From Azolla caroliniana (lineage: Eukaryota > Polypodiophyta), in assembly GCA_043228905.1 (NCBI GenBank), contig JBHGNT010000016.1, forward strand, positions 4,092,001 to 4,156,000: a DNA stretch of 64,000 nucleotides, written 5' to 3'. Shown one piece after another: positions 34,952 through 45,647 of this stretch (positions within the stretch are counted from its first letter, which is position 1; every line of letters starts with the position of its first letter). Both the position numbers and the translations under genes were made by a program. The notes under the pieces are model-generated. The model had not been told where the DNA came from. It searched no databases and was given only the letters and a program-made list of their open reading frames with translations.

Positions 34952-35340
34952 AACCACCCCTGAGCTATGATCTAGACATAGCCAACCTACCACCGACGCC
35001 CCATATTGCCGGATATTAGGATGAATAATACCTTGGAAGAGATAAACACGATCGTCGAGACGAAATCCTAGCCCGCACCACCGGTGTCTAAGATAGCAGC
35101 CTTCCGGCGTAATGTGATTATGAGGGTAGCTAAGCCTCATATTTATACCTTTTCCTAGGCCCCTTGATTAGATGTGCCTTTCTAAAAGGCTCTCCATTCA
35201 TTGGTTGTCCAAATCATGATAGTGCATGCACCTATCCTTCCTTCTATCCAATCATTAGTCCCCTTTTTAACATTAGTGAACATACCCTTCACTAATGTAA
35301 ATATTGGTGACCTACCCTCACCAACGTTATGTGTACATAA
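34952..35340 (-). repeat. Dispersed repeat, copy 2
   Basis: Diverged copy of 16695-17060, with the minus-strand TATAAATATGAGGC box preserved near 35136-35149. It directly precedes the Copia integrase fragment. Confidence 0.6.
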
Positions 35341-35344
35341 CAGT

Positions 35345-35661
35345 AGCATCCGGAACGAAGTCATGAAGTTCAGTAAGGGGAGCCTAATAGTGGTGTCTAC
35401 CGATGTGTGTCAAGTGGACACGAAGTCACATGCCGGATCGCAATACTACATGACATTCATAGACGACCATAGCCGGAAGCTGTGGGTCTCACCGTTGAAG
35501 ACAAAGGATTAGGTGCTATCCGTCTTCAAGGAGTTCCACACGAGAGTTGAAAGAGAAACCGGCTGGAAGCTGAAGGCGGTTCGAGCAGATAACGGAGGAG
35601 AATACCGGGGGCAGTTCGAGGAGTACTGTAGGTCGAAGGGAATCTAGCTCGAATTTACCGT
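35345..35661 (+). pseudogene. Copia integrase, first part
   Basis: Reads HAGSQYYMTFIDDHSRKLW, then VRADNGGEYRGQFEEYC, i.e. the two first Asp residues of the DDE integrase. Two in-frame stops (near 35509 and 35647). It breaks off at the CCGT target site of the gypsy insertion. Confidence 0.85.
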
Positions 35662-35820
35662 TGTTGCGTTGTTACGCGCGTGCATGTAGAAAGAGGTGGG
35701 ACCATGGGGGCCTTGAACCGAGGAGCGAGAGAGAGAGAGAGAGAGTGAGAGAGAGAGAAGAGGAGAGGAGAAGAGATTTGCAGATACGCAGAAGGGAGAA
35801 GGAAAGAGAAAGAAGCGGAA
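35662..35820 (-). mobile_element. Truncated 3' LTR of the gypsy element
   Basis: Matches 41348-41508 closely (GTTGTTACGC, GCCTTGAACCGAGGAGCGA, GAAGGGAGAAGGAAAGAGAA), then similarity stops at AAGCGGAAC, where integrase coding DNA follows. About 550 bp of LTR plus the polypurine tract are missing. CCGC/GCGG sequence at the joint suggests a small-homology deletion. Confidence 0.75.
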
Positions 35821-35839
35821 CCCGCTTCTTGACCGCTTT

Positions 35840-37075
35840 GATCCGCTTTCCGGCCACCGATACCGCTAGCCGTGTCCCGTCGAGTTCCGCTTGGTGGTAC
35901 GTTCCGTTGTCGTTCGCGCTCGTCACCGTGTAGGGCCCGAACCATCTCTTAGAGAACTTTCGCACCGGCTTGTGCTGATTGTCGAGGCTGTTGTCGTATA
36001 CCAAGACCCAATCGCCTTCCTCGGTCTTCTTTGGTTGTAACCGGTGCGTCCGGTTGAACCGGGTCTTGTTCCGCTCCCTTGCCGTCCGCAGCTTTTCCTT
36101 TGCCCGTTTCACGTCCTCTTGCCTCCGCTCGAGTTGCCGAATCCGCGCCGCCAGCAACTCCTCCTGACTCATCTCGTCCTTCGAATCTACCACCGCCCAT
36201 GAAGAAACCGTCTATTCCACCGGTATGATCGACTTCTGTCCGTACATCAGCTCTGCCGGCATAAACCCTGTCACCGAACTGTGCGTAGTTCGGTCCGCCC
36301 ATAGTGCGTAAGGAAGGAGCCGCGGCCAATTCTCGACCTGCCCTCCGCATGCACGCACTAACGCCTTTATGATCGGCCTATGCCCATGTTCTACCTTCCC
36401 GTTCGCCTCCGGATTGTACGCCGTAGTGAGGGAGAGTTTGATCCCTAGCCGGTCGAACAACTCCTCAGCTTCCCGCGCATGCAACTCTCCCCAGACTGCC
36501 ACGATCCTCCCGACGCACCCGTACCGACACACTACCTCTTCGATCAGGAACCGGCATACCATTGCGGTTGTCTTGTTCTGCAGTGCACGACCTTCCACCT
36601 GGTTCATTAAGTCTTCCCGCGCAAGCACCGGGTATTGCATCTATCCTACTCCCATTGGCATCGTCACCACGTCCACCATCCACTTGAAATGGACCGCAGG
36701 CGGGTAAGTCGTGTGTAGCTCATCCCGATGTCGGACTACGGAGTGCATCTGATAGCTTTCGCAAGTCGTTACGAACCGATGCACGTCCTGGTACAGCCCC
36801 GGCCACCAGTACTTCTCCTTCAGCTTCTTGAATGTGGCCCACGTTCCGCGGTGCTCTGCCCAGGGACTCTCGTGAAATGCCACCAGTAGTTCCCCCTGTT
36901 CTTCTTTCTTTGCCACTACTCGGAGCGGGATGCCGTTTCTTTTCTTTGGGTGCCTCCATATGCACCCGCCCGTAGGAAGAATCGGTACGCTTTCTTCCGT
37001 ACCTGGCTTGCCTCTTCTCTCGTCCACGCTGTGTCCAGCATCATCGCCCGTAGGAACCTCCTGATTTGGAGCCAC
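35840..37075 (-). pseudogene. Gypsy integrase (inactive)
   Basis: Zinc region: HESPWAEHRGTWATFKKL and TTCESYQMHS, so the second zinc Cys is Tyr. The first catalytic Asp is in FKWMVDVVTMP. The block expected to hold the second Asp reads VAVWGELHA, so that Asp is lost (GAC to GTC would explain it). YNPEANGKVEHGH keeps the Glu. The C-terminal block has EEGDWVLVYDNSLDNQHKPV, KRWFGPYTV and VAGKRIK, as in other gypsy integrase tails; a stop-free run continues into the LTR. Confidence 0.85.
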
Positions 37076-37668
37076 TCCCCGTCGTACATGCTTTTGTCAA
37101 ATTCGTTAAGCGCCGGAGTGTCCCTTTTCCTCGTCGTCACATTAGCCGACCTGAAGAAATCCTCGCCGACTTCTTCGTCATCCGAAACCATGCCTTCTTC
37201 GTTGTTGAACCTTGCTCTCGAAAGCATGTCGGCCATGGCGTTATCCTTTCCGGAGATGTGCCGTATCTCCGGGTTTAGGGACTTAATGTACGCTATCCAC
37301 CGGAGCATTGCTAGGTCCGGTGTCGCGCATCCAGAAACCATGCTGAGTATCGGCAGGCAATCCGTCTCGATTGTTACCTCCGTCCCGATCAAGTAGTCCC
37401 TGTTGGCCTTGACTGCCGAAACGATACCCCATATTTCGCGCTTGACTTGGGCATATCCTCGCTGTCGCTTGCTCAATACCTTCGCCCCGAACCGGATCGG
37501 GAACCGTGCACCGTCCTCGTCCTCCTGGTTGTCCACCGTCACGTAGATGGGGACTCCCTTACCGTAAACTGCTTTACGGAGAGCTGGCGCTATCGTAAGC
37601 GCCTCCTTTAGTCTCTGGACCAACTCCGTGTGCTCCGTCCTCCACTCAAAGCTACGCCCCTTTTTCAA
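36916..37668 (-). pseudogene. Gypsy RNase H and connection to integrase
   Basis: Contains VPIYVTVDNQED, PIRFGAKVLSKRQRGYAQVK, EVTIETDCLPIL and RHISGKDNAMADMLSRA, the order of acidic and His residues of a retroelement RNase H. A segment of ~140 aa linking to integrase follows. Confidence 0.8.
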
Positions 37669-37689
37669 TAGTCTGTAGAGGGGTTCCGC

Positions 37690-38811
37690 GATGTGTGCGT
37701 AGTGCGGGATCTAGATGTGGTAGAACGCGCATGCTCCCAAGAATCTGCGGACCCCCGTGAACGACCCGCAATCGTCCCTTATCGCGGAGATGGCCTCTAC
37801 CTTTGCGAGAGACGGTTTCCTACCGTAAGGCCTGCACAGGTGTCCGACCACCAAGATCTCCACCAAGAACGCCGATTTTTCTCCGGAGAAGGTGAGTCAT
37901 GCGCTTTCGAGCCTCTGCAGCACCTTCTCGCAGTTGTTGATGTGGTTCACAACGAACCTCTGACATCCGTCTGGCCCGACAGTCTCGTCCGCATCATCCA
38001 CCAGACACCCCTTTATCGGGATGTCGTCCAAGAATGGCATGGTGATGTCTGGGATGCAGTCCCTCAACACCTTGTTCATTGCGTTCACCATGTGCGCCAC
38101 CGAATTCGTCCCGGCTTGTGGTAGGGTACACATCTGTACTAGGCCAAGAGGGGTTCGCATCGTCGTGATATCCCTGCTCTCCACGGCTAGCTGGAACTGG
38201 TCGTACCCCGAGTATAAGTCACCGACCGAGTAGATCGACCTTCCAGCGAAGGCCTCCGCGAACTCGTCTATGGTCGGTCCGATTCCTGCATTACGGATGG
38301 TCACCCTATTGACCGGTTGCAGGTCCTGAATGAAGCGCAACGTGCCGTTCTTCTTCGGCACCGTAAACCACCGATTCGAATATAGGGCACTCGACGGTTC
38401 GAGGATGCCCATCTCCACCTTTTGTTTCAGAAGCTCCATCAACATCGGGATGTGAGCTCTCGGCACCGGAATCGGTTTGAGATTCCACGATACATGCGGT
38501 ACCGTGAAGATCACCATCGGTTCGATGATTGTCGGGTCCACGCACCCGATCTCCTCCGGCGAGAACGCGAAGGCTTTCCCATGCCTTCCGAGCATTCTCT
38601 GAAACCTCTCCTCCTCCGCCAGCAGTAGAAAGCCACCCCCACCGACCTTGAGCTCCCGTAGCGTTATGCCGGTGAACCGGTGCCCTATGCCAGCCAGATT
38701 CCATAAACTTGGGTCCGACGTGACCCCTTTTATCCGCTCCTCGCTGCCCCTCGGCAAGGATGCCGCGACTGGCCTCACATTCTGGTCCACAGTCTTGTAC
38801 TTTGTATCCAC
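37690..38811 (-). pseudogene. Gypsy reverse transcriptase with FLDD catalytic box
   Basis: A 304-aa open frame holds VPHVSWNLKPIPVPRAHIP, NRWFTVPKKNGTLRFIQDLQ, YSVGDLYSGYDQFQLAVESR, TTMRTPLGLVQMCTLPQAGT and MPFLDDIPIKG. The catalytic box therefore reads FLDD instead of the common YxDD. A TGA near 37897 and a TAG near 37711 interrupt the frame after the palm; the thumb continues in frame between them. Confidence 0.85.
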
Positions 38812-39166
38812 GCAGGTCGTCTGATCTGACCCGATCTTTCCCCGAAGTCCGTGATGACTTCGTACATTCCCATTGAACTAACCGGAACGGTCCGGTCTTC
38901 TCTAAGGTCTTCACTGATCACCTTTCGTTACTCGCCCAAGGTGTCGTCAAAAGAGACCGCCTCCACGGCGCCGCTGATTTGTTCGTCGGGGGAGAGGACT
39001 CTGCATCCCCTGAGCCGTTCCTCCGCTCGCTTCCTCTCCCGGCCGCTGACGCATGCTATAGTACAACCTCCGTTTTCGGAGAACCAAAACTTCCTACCTA
39101 CTGTACATGTGTGGGGTTCTTCCGGTACGTTTGGACTACCGCGGCCCCACGCCTTGATAACCCTCT

Positions 39167-40102
39167 CTAAAAATCCCCTCGACTGTCGCTGCCGAGGGTC
39201 TCACGATTCCTCTCATGGTTCGGACGTACGGTCATGAATTGGACGGAATGCCGACCGTCCTGGCTCTTGACGCGCGCGTACGCCGGACCGTTGTCCAGCA
39301 CCTTCATCTCCATGCGTGCTGCCGTAATGTATGGCTCGCCGAGAATCACCGGGTGCGAGGATGTTTCCTGCACGAAGAAATGTTGATCTATCTCGACATC
39401 ACCAACCTTTACGCATATATTCGGGCACGGACCATGCAGCCTCTTCGTAACACGCATCGTCGCGCGTATCTTCCACCCATGCTTGGTGTTGATCGGCCAT
39501 TTACCCCTCTTGTAGAAATCCATGGACATCAGGTTGATTTTGGATCCATGGTCTACCAAGGCCACCACCGGTTCCGGAACGTTGCCGATCCGCACAGGGG
39601 TTTCAGTAGTTGCTCTGGCCCAATGTGGCTTCGCGTAGTGGCTTTCCGACAACTCGTCTTCTAGGGCTGCGTCTTCTAAGTGCATAGTCCGCACCTCCAC
39701 CGGCTTCTCTGGTTCTGGCTCCGTCGAGAGCCTCTTCCGCTTCACCAAGTCTACGATGGAGTCGTGGAACTCCCTCTTGGCGATTCCTAGCACCTCCCGC
39801 AACGATAGCTCCACTTTACTGTCGAGGATCCGCTCTTCAAGGACCTTCCGTAGGTCCGTCGCTCTCTCGATTTCGGTGCTCAACAGAAACCCCGCATGCT
39901 TCTTTCCGTCCGGCGCACCTGGGTTGCCGGCACCGATCGGTTTCGGTCCGAACCGGGTCTCGTACCTCTGCGGGGACCGACACCCCCGACCTTTCCTGTC
40001 CGTTTGTCTTCCACCACAACCTCGTAGTTCTGGCAAGCGGCTTCTACGAAGCCCGTTTTCTCTTCGACCGGATCGTCCCATCCAGTGACCTCTTGGACCC
40101 AC
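39167..40102 (-). pseudogene. Gypsy aspartic protease region
   Basis: A 311-aa frame. The protease box reads VALVDHGSKINLMS, with His where most retropepsins have Ser or Thr. It is followed by GKWPINTKHGWKIRAT, VKVGDVEIDQHFFVQE and HPVILGEPYITAARMEMKVL, the flap and C-terminal motifs of this clade. Confidence 0.8.
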
Positions 40103-40443
40103 TGTTCCGCGCGGTCCGCCTCTTCCTTCTTCAACCGAACTCCAGAGAGGCCTTCTAGCACTAGCGGCCAGAATCCGGAGTCCTTCACCTTCCGGGTCTC
40201 ATCACCCCCGACCCGAATTCCCGCCGACACTGAGTAGTTAACGGCTTCTACATGCCGTGCCGCGGCCTCTTCCATCAACCTCTTCATTCCGCTGCGCCCC
40301 GTATTTAGTTCTAGGGCTCTCCGGGTCTCGCTAGCGTGCACCCGCCCGTTCCAGAGGTACACCACGGTTGTCCTAAGTGCGTCGGCGAAATCTGCGCAAT
40401 CCTTCCGAATGTGACCGATCGCGTCACACCACATGCACCGCTG
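39880..40443 (-). pseudogene. Gypsy gag zinc knuckle and gag-protease linker
   Basis: Starts with the CCHC box CMWCDAIGHIRKDC (C-x2-C-x4-H-x4-C), then a charged linker (DFADALRTTVVYLWNGRVH, EEADRAEQWVQEVTGWDD). A frame change to the protease frame occurs near 40100-39880. Confidence 0.75.
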
Positions 40444-40745
40444 CCCAATTGGCGGCTTTCGGTCGCGAGGTTGTTCGCCGCTGTCTCTCCGTGCCTATGC
40501 GATTTGCAGGTCGCGTACCATCTGTGTTAGCTCCTCCGGATGGGCCTCTGACCACATCGTTCGATGCCGACCCCGACTCCAGCCAAATTCGGGTCTCTTC
40601 CTTCCTACCGGCTGGCACCGATACCGGCTGACACCGATACCGGCTCCTCGAGCCTCCTCGCCAGGACCGGCCCTGACCTCGACGAGCTTTCGTCGCTCCA
40701 ATCGCGCCGTTTGTCGAAACGGCTGCATACCTGTTTTACCATGGC

Positions 40746-41330
40746 CTAGTCTGCCGTGAGCCCTTCGTCCGTTTCCAATAGGCGACCCACCTTTTCCCTG
40801 TCGAGCGTGTCCACGGACTTAACAAACAGTAGTACTCGACTCGTTTTGAGCACGGTCTGGTCGAGCGTCGACAACCGCGCTAACCGTTTTTCGAACTCCT
40901 GGAGGAGTGCCGACGTGTTCCTCCCTTTTCCGGGGCTTTCCACCCACGCCATGAAGTCCCACCTCGACAACTAAAGTGAGTCGTCAAACCCGTACTTCTC
41001 GAGGAGTTGCAGCTCGAACTCCTCCCAAGTCTGGCATCCGGCCAACACCTCGAGCACCTCCGCGTGGATGCTCGGCGTCACCACTCGAGGGAATCCGGAC
41101 AGCCGCCTGTCCACCGAGATATCCCTCATGATCAACTCGTCCCGGTAAGCCTCCAAATAACTTGTGGCGTCTTTCCCTCCGAACCGGCCTATAGTGCCGA
41201 CGATCGATTCAATGGCTCTGTCGAGGGTACCCGTCCCCTCACGAGCGCTTACCAGCCAGTCGACAGCTACCGCCATTGCCTCTACTAGCTCTGATCCCCT
41301 CAACTTTCGACTCATTTGCCGCCTTTTCAC
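40746..41330 (-). pseudogene. Gypsy gag, N-terminal part
   Basis: The first frame of the element after the primer-binding site. It reads as a capsid-type protein (FGGKDATSYLEAYRDELIMR, CQTWEEFELQLLEKYG), with one in-frame TAG near 40974 and continuation in the same frame to 40746. Confidence 0.7.
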
Positions 41331-41343
41331 GTCGGGTTCACCA
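41330..41343 (-). other. Primer-binding site of the gypsy element
   Basis: In sense the 14 bases TGGTGAACCCGACG begin 4 bases after the LTR end, the expected place for a tRNA primer site (TGG pairs with the tRNA CCA end). The tRNA species was not assigned. Confidence 0.65.
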
Positions 41344-41347
41344 ATAA

Positions 41348-42060
41348 TGTCACGTTGTTACGCATGTGCGTGTAGAAAGAGGCGGGACCACGGGGGCCTT
41401 GAACCGAGGAGCGACAGAGAGAGAGAGAGAGAGAAGAGGAGAGGAGAAGAGATCTGCAGATACGTAGAAGGGAGAAGGAAAGAGAAAGAAGCGGAACACT
41501 TAATTACAGTAACCGTCGATTACAATATCAAGAGATTACAAACTCTGACGATTAGAACCGGCAAGGCGGCGATGGACCCGACACGGGGATCCTACTCACG
41601 CACATAGATAGAACACACTGGACCCCCAAAAAAAAGAGAAGCGTAGAAGGGAGGGCCTTTGCTGGCAGCGCACGGGCTACCCACGAAGCAGAGGTGTCGA
41701 ACTCCCAGCACCCACAGAGAATGACGATCGGAGGAGGAGAGAGAGTCGACACTCGGTCCTGCAGCACTTCATCCTCCCTAACGCGTGATACCCTTTCTTC
41801 CTTCTCTCCCTTCTTAAAATAGTTCGCAAAAAGAGGGGGGGGGGGGTGCCCCTTTCTCCCTAGTCAAATTGCTTTATTCCCTGTCCCTTTCGACAGAGAT
41901 ATGCACAAATCCCCTAATAAATGTGTACTACCTAGTATTTACATCAGCCGACCTAATTATGAATTATGTACAAAATATCAATTCTCGCGTCCACCCGTGT
42001 AAGAGCTGGTTCATGCGCCTTTTTCTCCGATTCCCCCCATGGCCGGTTTTCTTCACGACA
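41348..42060 (-). mobile_element. 5' LTR of the gypsy element
   Basis: 713 bp with TG/CA ends; in sense it starts TGTCGTGAAGAAAACCGG and ends GTTACAACGTGACA-like at 41348 (plus view TGTCACGTTGTTACG). Contains (GA)n at about 41415-41433 and a G12 run near 41837. Confidence 0.85.
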
Positions 42061-44100
42061 CCGTGCCGAAGACACCGGAATTGAATGAGCTGGCCGAAAG
42101 GATGAACCAGACCATAATGGAGAGAGTCTGGAGCATGCTCACACATGCCAAGTTACCCAAGACGTTTTGGGCTGAGGCGCTGACGACGGCAACCTATGTG
42201 ATAAACAGATCACCCTCAGTACCCTTGCGAGGAGACTCACCTCAAAAAGTATGGACCGGTAAATATGTGTCCTACCGACATCTGAAGGTGTTCGAGTGTC
42301 TCACATACGTGCATGTGGCAAAGGACAAGAGAGCAAAGATGGATCTGAAATCCAGGCCATGCATATTCCTTGGATACGGTGATGATGAGTTCGGTTACCA
42401 AGTGTGGGATCTGGTCGACAAGAAGGTGTTTCGGAGTCGGGACATAGTCTTCATGGAAGACAAGACCATTGCCGACTGGGCATCGGAGAAGAAGATGATC
42501 AACTCCGGATCATCCAATGAAAACCGGTTTGAGGACACAAGGCCCTACCTGGTTGAAAACCAGATGTTGGCTGGTAGCCGGATGACACTCGATGAACTGG
42601 CTGGATACGGACAGGAAACCAAACCGACTGAAGAAGAAGAAGAAGAAGACACCAGAACTGGACAAGATCCCGAATTGGATTCGGATGTGGAACAAACGGA
42701 GGAACCGGCCGTCAGAAACCAGGGATGGAGATATTCTCTCTGAGAGAGAAGAGCCCCCGGGAGATTTCCGGATGTAGAGCATGTGTTGCTAACCGAGGAG
42801 GGGGAGCCGGAAAGCTTCGAAGAAGCAAAGAGAGACACCCACAACCACAAGTGGTTGAGTGCCATGTAGGATGAGATGGATTTCCTGCATGAGAACCACA
42901 CATATGAACTGACGTAGTTGCCAAAAGGGAAGAGAGCACTCCGGAACAAGTGGGTGTACAAGTTGAAACCGGGAGATGCTGGAAATCCACCCATGTATAA
43001 GGCCCAAATCGTGGTGAAGGGATTCCAGCAGAAGAAAGGAGTGGGTTTCGACAAGATCTTTGCCCCGGTAGTAAAGATGACTTCCATCTGAACAGTGTTG
43101 AGCATAGCGGCAAGCATGAACCTCGAGGTATTGCAATTGGACGTCAAGACAACATTTCTCCATGGTGACCTCGAAGAGGAGATCTACATGCAACAACAGG
43201 AAGGATTCATGAAGAAAGGGAAGGAGCACCTGGTATACCGGTTGAAGAAGAGCTTATACGGACTGAAACAAGCTCCCTGGCAATGGTACCGAAAGTTCGA
43301 CTCCTTCATGACGGATCAAGGGTACCACAAGACGCAAGCCGATCATTGTGTCTTTGTGAAGAAACTTGATGGAGGAGATTCCCTGATATTACTCCTATAC
43401 GTGGATGATATGCTGATAGTTGGACAAGACCAAGTCAAAATACGGATCCTGAAGAAGGCCCTGAACTGGACCTTCTCAATGAAAGACTTGGATCCGGCAA
43501 GATAGATATTGGGGATGCACATCATTCGGAACCAATCAAAGAAGTTATTGTGGCTGTCACAAGAAAAGTACGTGATGAAGGTGCTTCAACGGTTCAACAT
43601 GTCGGATGCGAAACCGGTCGGATTAACACTTCCAGCAAACTGCAAGCTATCCAGAAAGCAAAGCCCGAGGAAAAAGGCAGAGAAGGCTGATATGATGAAG
43701 ATACCATATGGTGTGTACCTGGCCGGATATCGGATATGCAGTCGGAGTGGTGAGCCGTTTCATGAGCAATCCCAGAAGAGAGCACTGGAACGCGGTCAAG
43801 TGGATACTTATGTATTTGAAAGGCACCTTGAGCATGTGGCTCCAATTCGGCTCTGGTAATCCCCAACTTGACGAATTCACGGATTCGGATATGTCGGCTG
43901 ATGCAGATACTAGCCAGTCTACATCCGGATATGTCATGACTTATGCAGGGGGAGCTGTTTCGTGGTAGTCAAGGCTGCAGAAAACGGTTGCATTGTCAAC
44001 CATGGAGGCGGAGTACATGGTAGCTGTAGAAGTTGGCAAGGAGATAATCTGGATGAAGGACTTCATCGGAGAGCTAGGGATCCAACAGGAGGAATACCGG
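42061..44100 (+). pseudogene. Copia integrase end, reverse transcriptase and RNase H start
   Basis: Continues with TPELNELAERMNQTIMERV (third catalytic Glu), FLGYGDDEFGYQVWD, then RT from about 42790: LDVKTTFLHGDLEEEIYMQQ, SLYGLKQAPWQWYRKFDSF, the catalytic YVDDMLIVG (about 43399-43425), LSQEKYVMKVLQRFNMSDA and RNase H SGYVMTYAGGAVSW. At least five in-frame stops and a frame change near 43700. Breaks at CCGG (44097-44100), the target of the next insert. Confidence 0.85.
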
Positions 44101-44501
44101 TGTCGTGAAGATTTTCGGCAACGGTGTGAAAATTGCATGAAATGTACAAAATCAAGTGTGGTTCTTCACACACAATATGAAACAATAATAGTGAAGATAC
44201 TATTTTATATTAGTTTAATATCTTCATACAAGAAGATGGATGCCTTCAAGAGCTTCCGAATGTACTTTACTACATTTGAAACGGACAACTAAATGTCAAG
44301 TTATGTGAATGTGAAGTTTGAGAAGAAAAAGAGAAAAACAAAATTGTGAGATATCCCACATAGACAGAATAAATAAGGATCCGAGAGTATATAAGCAGGG
44401 CCAAAATCTATTACCTTTTGTCTATGAGTGGATCATAGAATGTTCAAAGTGACTTGAGTTAAACTAACTGGATGAATGGGTGTGGCCTAACTACTTGTAA
44501 A

Positions 44502-44850
44502 GGTTTTGGCCCACTGGAACCGGACGACAACCCGATGGATCTGGCGAGACGACGACGGACGGGATCGGATTGAACCGGTTGGGATTGACGGATCGGTCGG
44601 TTTATTGCGGTGCATGGGTTTTGGCCGACCAGAACCGGACGACAACCCGACGGATCCGGCGAGACGATGACGGACGGGATCGGATTGAACCGGTCGGGAC
44701 AGACGGATCGATCGGTTTATTGCGGTGCATGGTGTTTTGGCCGACTGGAACCGGATGGCGACCCGACGGATCCGGCGATACGACGACGGACAGGTTTGGA
44801 TTGAACCGGTCGGGACAGACGGATCGGTCGGTTTATTGCGGTGCATGGTG
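44502..44850. repeat. Three tandem copies of a 115-116-bp unit
   Basis: Each copy starts GGTTTTGGCC and ends TTTATTGCGGTGCATG, with CCGGACGACAACCCGA, GAACCGGT and GGATCGGTCGG blocks between. GC-rich compared with its AT-rich host insert. Both strands stay open over the array, an artefact of composition. Confidence 0.85.
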
Positions 44851-44912
44851 TTTTGAAGATTTTCGGTGTAAATACAAGACCAAAAGCATAGTAGTATTTT
44901 GTGTTTTAAAAG

Positions 44913-44985
44913 GGATGTGAGCAAGACTTGAACCTTGCACCTCCAAGTTGAAAGTCAATAGGCTTACCTCTAAGCCAAGTTATAT
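44913..44985 (-). mobile_element. tRNA-derived SINE head or degenerate tRNA
   Basis: On the minus strand: A box TGGCTTAGAGGTAAGCC, then B box AAGGTTCAAGTCTTGC about 35 bp later, over a ~70-bp tRNA-sized block ending ACATCCCT. It is inside the solo-LTR-like insert. Confidence 0.5.
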
Positions 44986-45390
44986 CTTCAAAAGCTTTAC
45001 TTTGATCATTTTACATGTAGATTCTCATACATGAGAGCTTGAATGAGTGCCATGGTTACACATGTAATACATGAGCACCAAATGGCAAACATGCATCTCA
45101 TGGATGTCTTGCACCCTCACATGCATCATGTGCATGGGGGCATCTATAAAAGACTGGATGGAGAGGAAAAACGAGTTATGTATTAATCAAGAAATGAAGA
45201 GTAAGAAAATTCGTTATCCCATTTTTGTGATGTATTAATCTTGTCTCTCAAATCTAAAGTCAAGCGTTCTATCTTATCTCAATCTCTCTCTCTTTCAATC
45301 TATCTTAAATACTTTCTCGCTAAAGCTAGTGCAAACTTCAAATCCTTTTGGTCCAGACCCCAACAGTTCCACCTCACGATCTTCACGACA

Positions 45391-45647
45391 CCGGTTGTAC
45401 TGCGACAGTCAAAGTGCCATCCACCTTGCAAAGAACGAGGCCTACCATTCCCGGACGAAGCATATCCAGCGGAGGTACTAGTGGATCCGAGGAAAAGTAA
45501 AAGATCAAGAGTTCGTGTTGACAAAAATCCACACGGAGGAGAACGGGTCGGACATGCTGACCAAAGTGCTGACACCCGACAAGCTGGACACATGTCGAAG
45601 GCGAATCGGGCTGAAGAGACATCCCATGCCGGAGTGAAGGGGGAGAT
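45391..45647 (+). pseudogene. Copia RNase H end and polypurine tract
   Basis: Reads SAIHLAKNEAYHSRTKHIQ, a TAG stop, then EENGSDMLTKVL and RRIGLKRHPMP, the usual Copia pol end. GAAGGGGGAGAT directly before the LTR is the polypurine tract. Confidence 0.85.

Larger units (their letters stand above)
35662..42060 (-). mobile_element. Ty3/gypsy retrotransposon of an unusual lineage, almost full length
   Basis: 6.4-kb, GC-rich (visibly above the AT-rich flanks), flanked by CCGT at 35658-35661 and 42061-42064. In sense (minus) order: 5' LTR 42060-41348, primer-binding site, gag, zinc knuckle, protease, RT, RNase H, integrase, truncated 3' LTR. Domains are largely collinear with few stops, so it is fairly young. 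Protease DHGS and RT FLDD boxes differ from typical plant gypsy elements. Confidence 0.9.
44101..45390 (+). mobile_element. Solo-LTR-like insert with 4-bp duplication CCGG
   Basis: 1290 bp with 12-bp inverted ends TGTCGTGAAGAT / ATCTTCACGACA, flanked by CCGG (44097-44100, 45391-45394). Copia RNase H coding resumes exactly after it. A TATA box (CTATAAAAGAC, about 45146) and a T-rich downstream part fit an LTR. The start matches the sense start of the gypsy LTR at 42060 (TGTCGTGAAGA). Confidence 0.65.

Noticed and set aside
44487-44924. Long overlapping frames on both strands
   Set aside because: They come from the GC-rich 115-bp tandem array, in which most frames stay open; the repeated peptide is a shadow of the DNA repeat.
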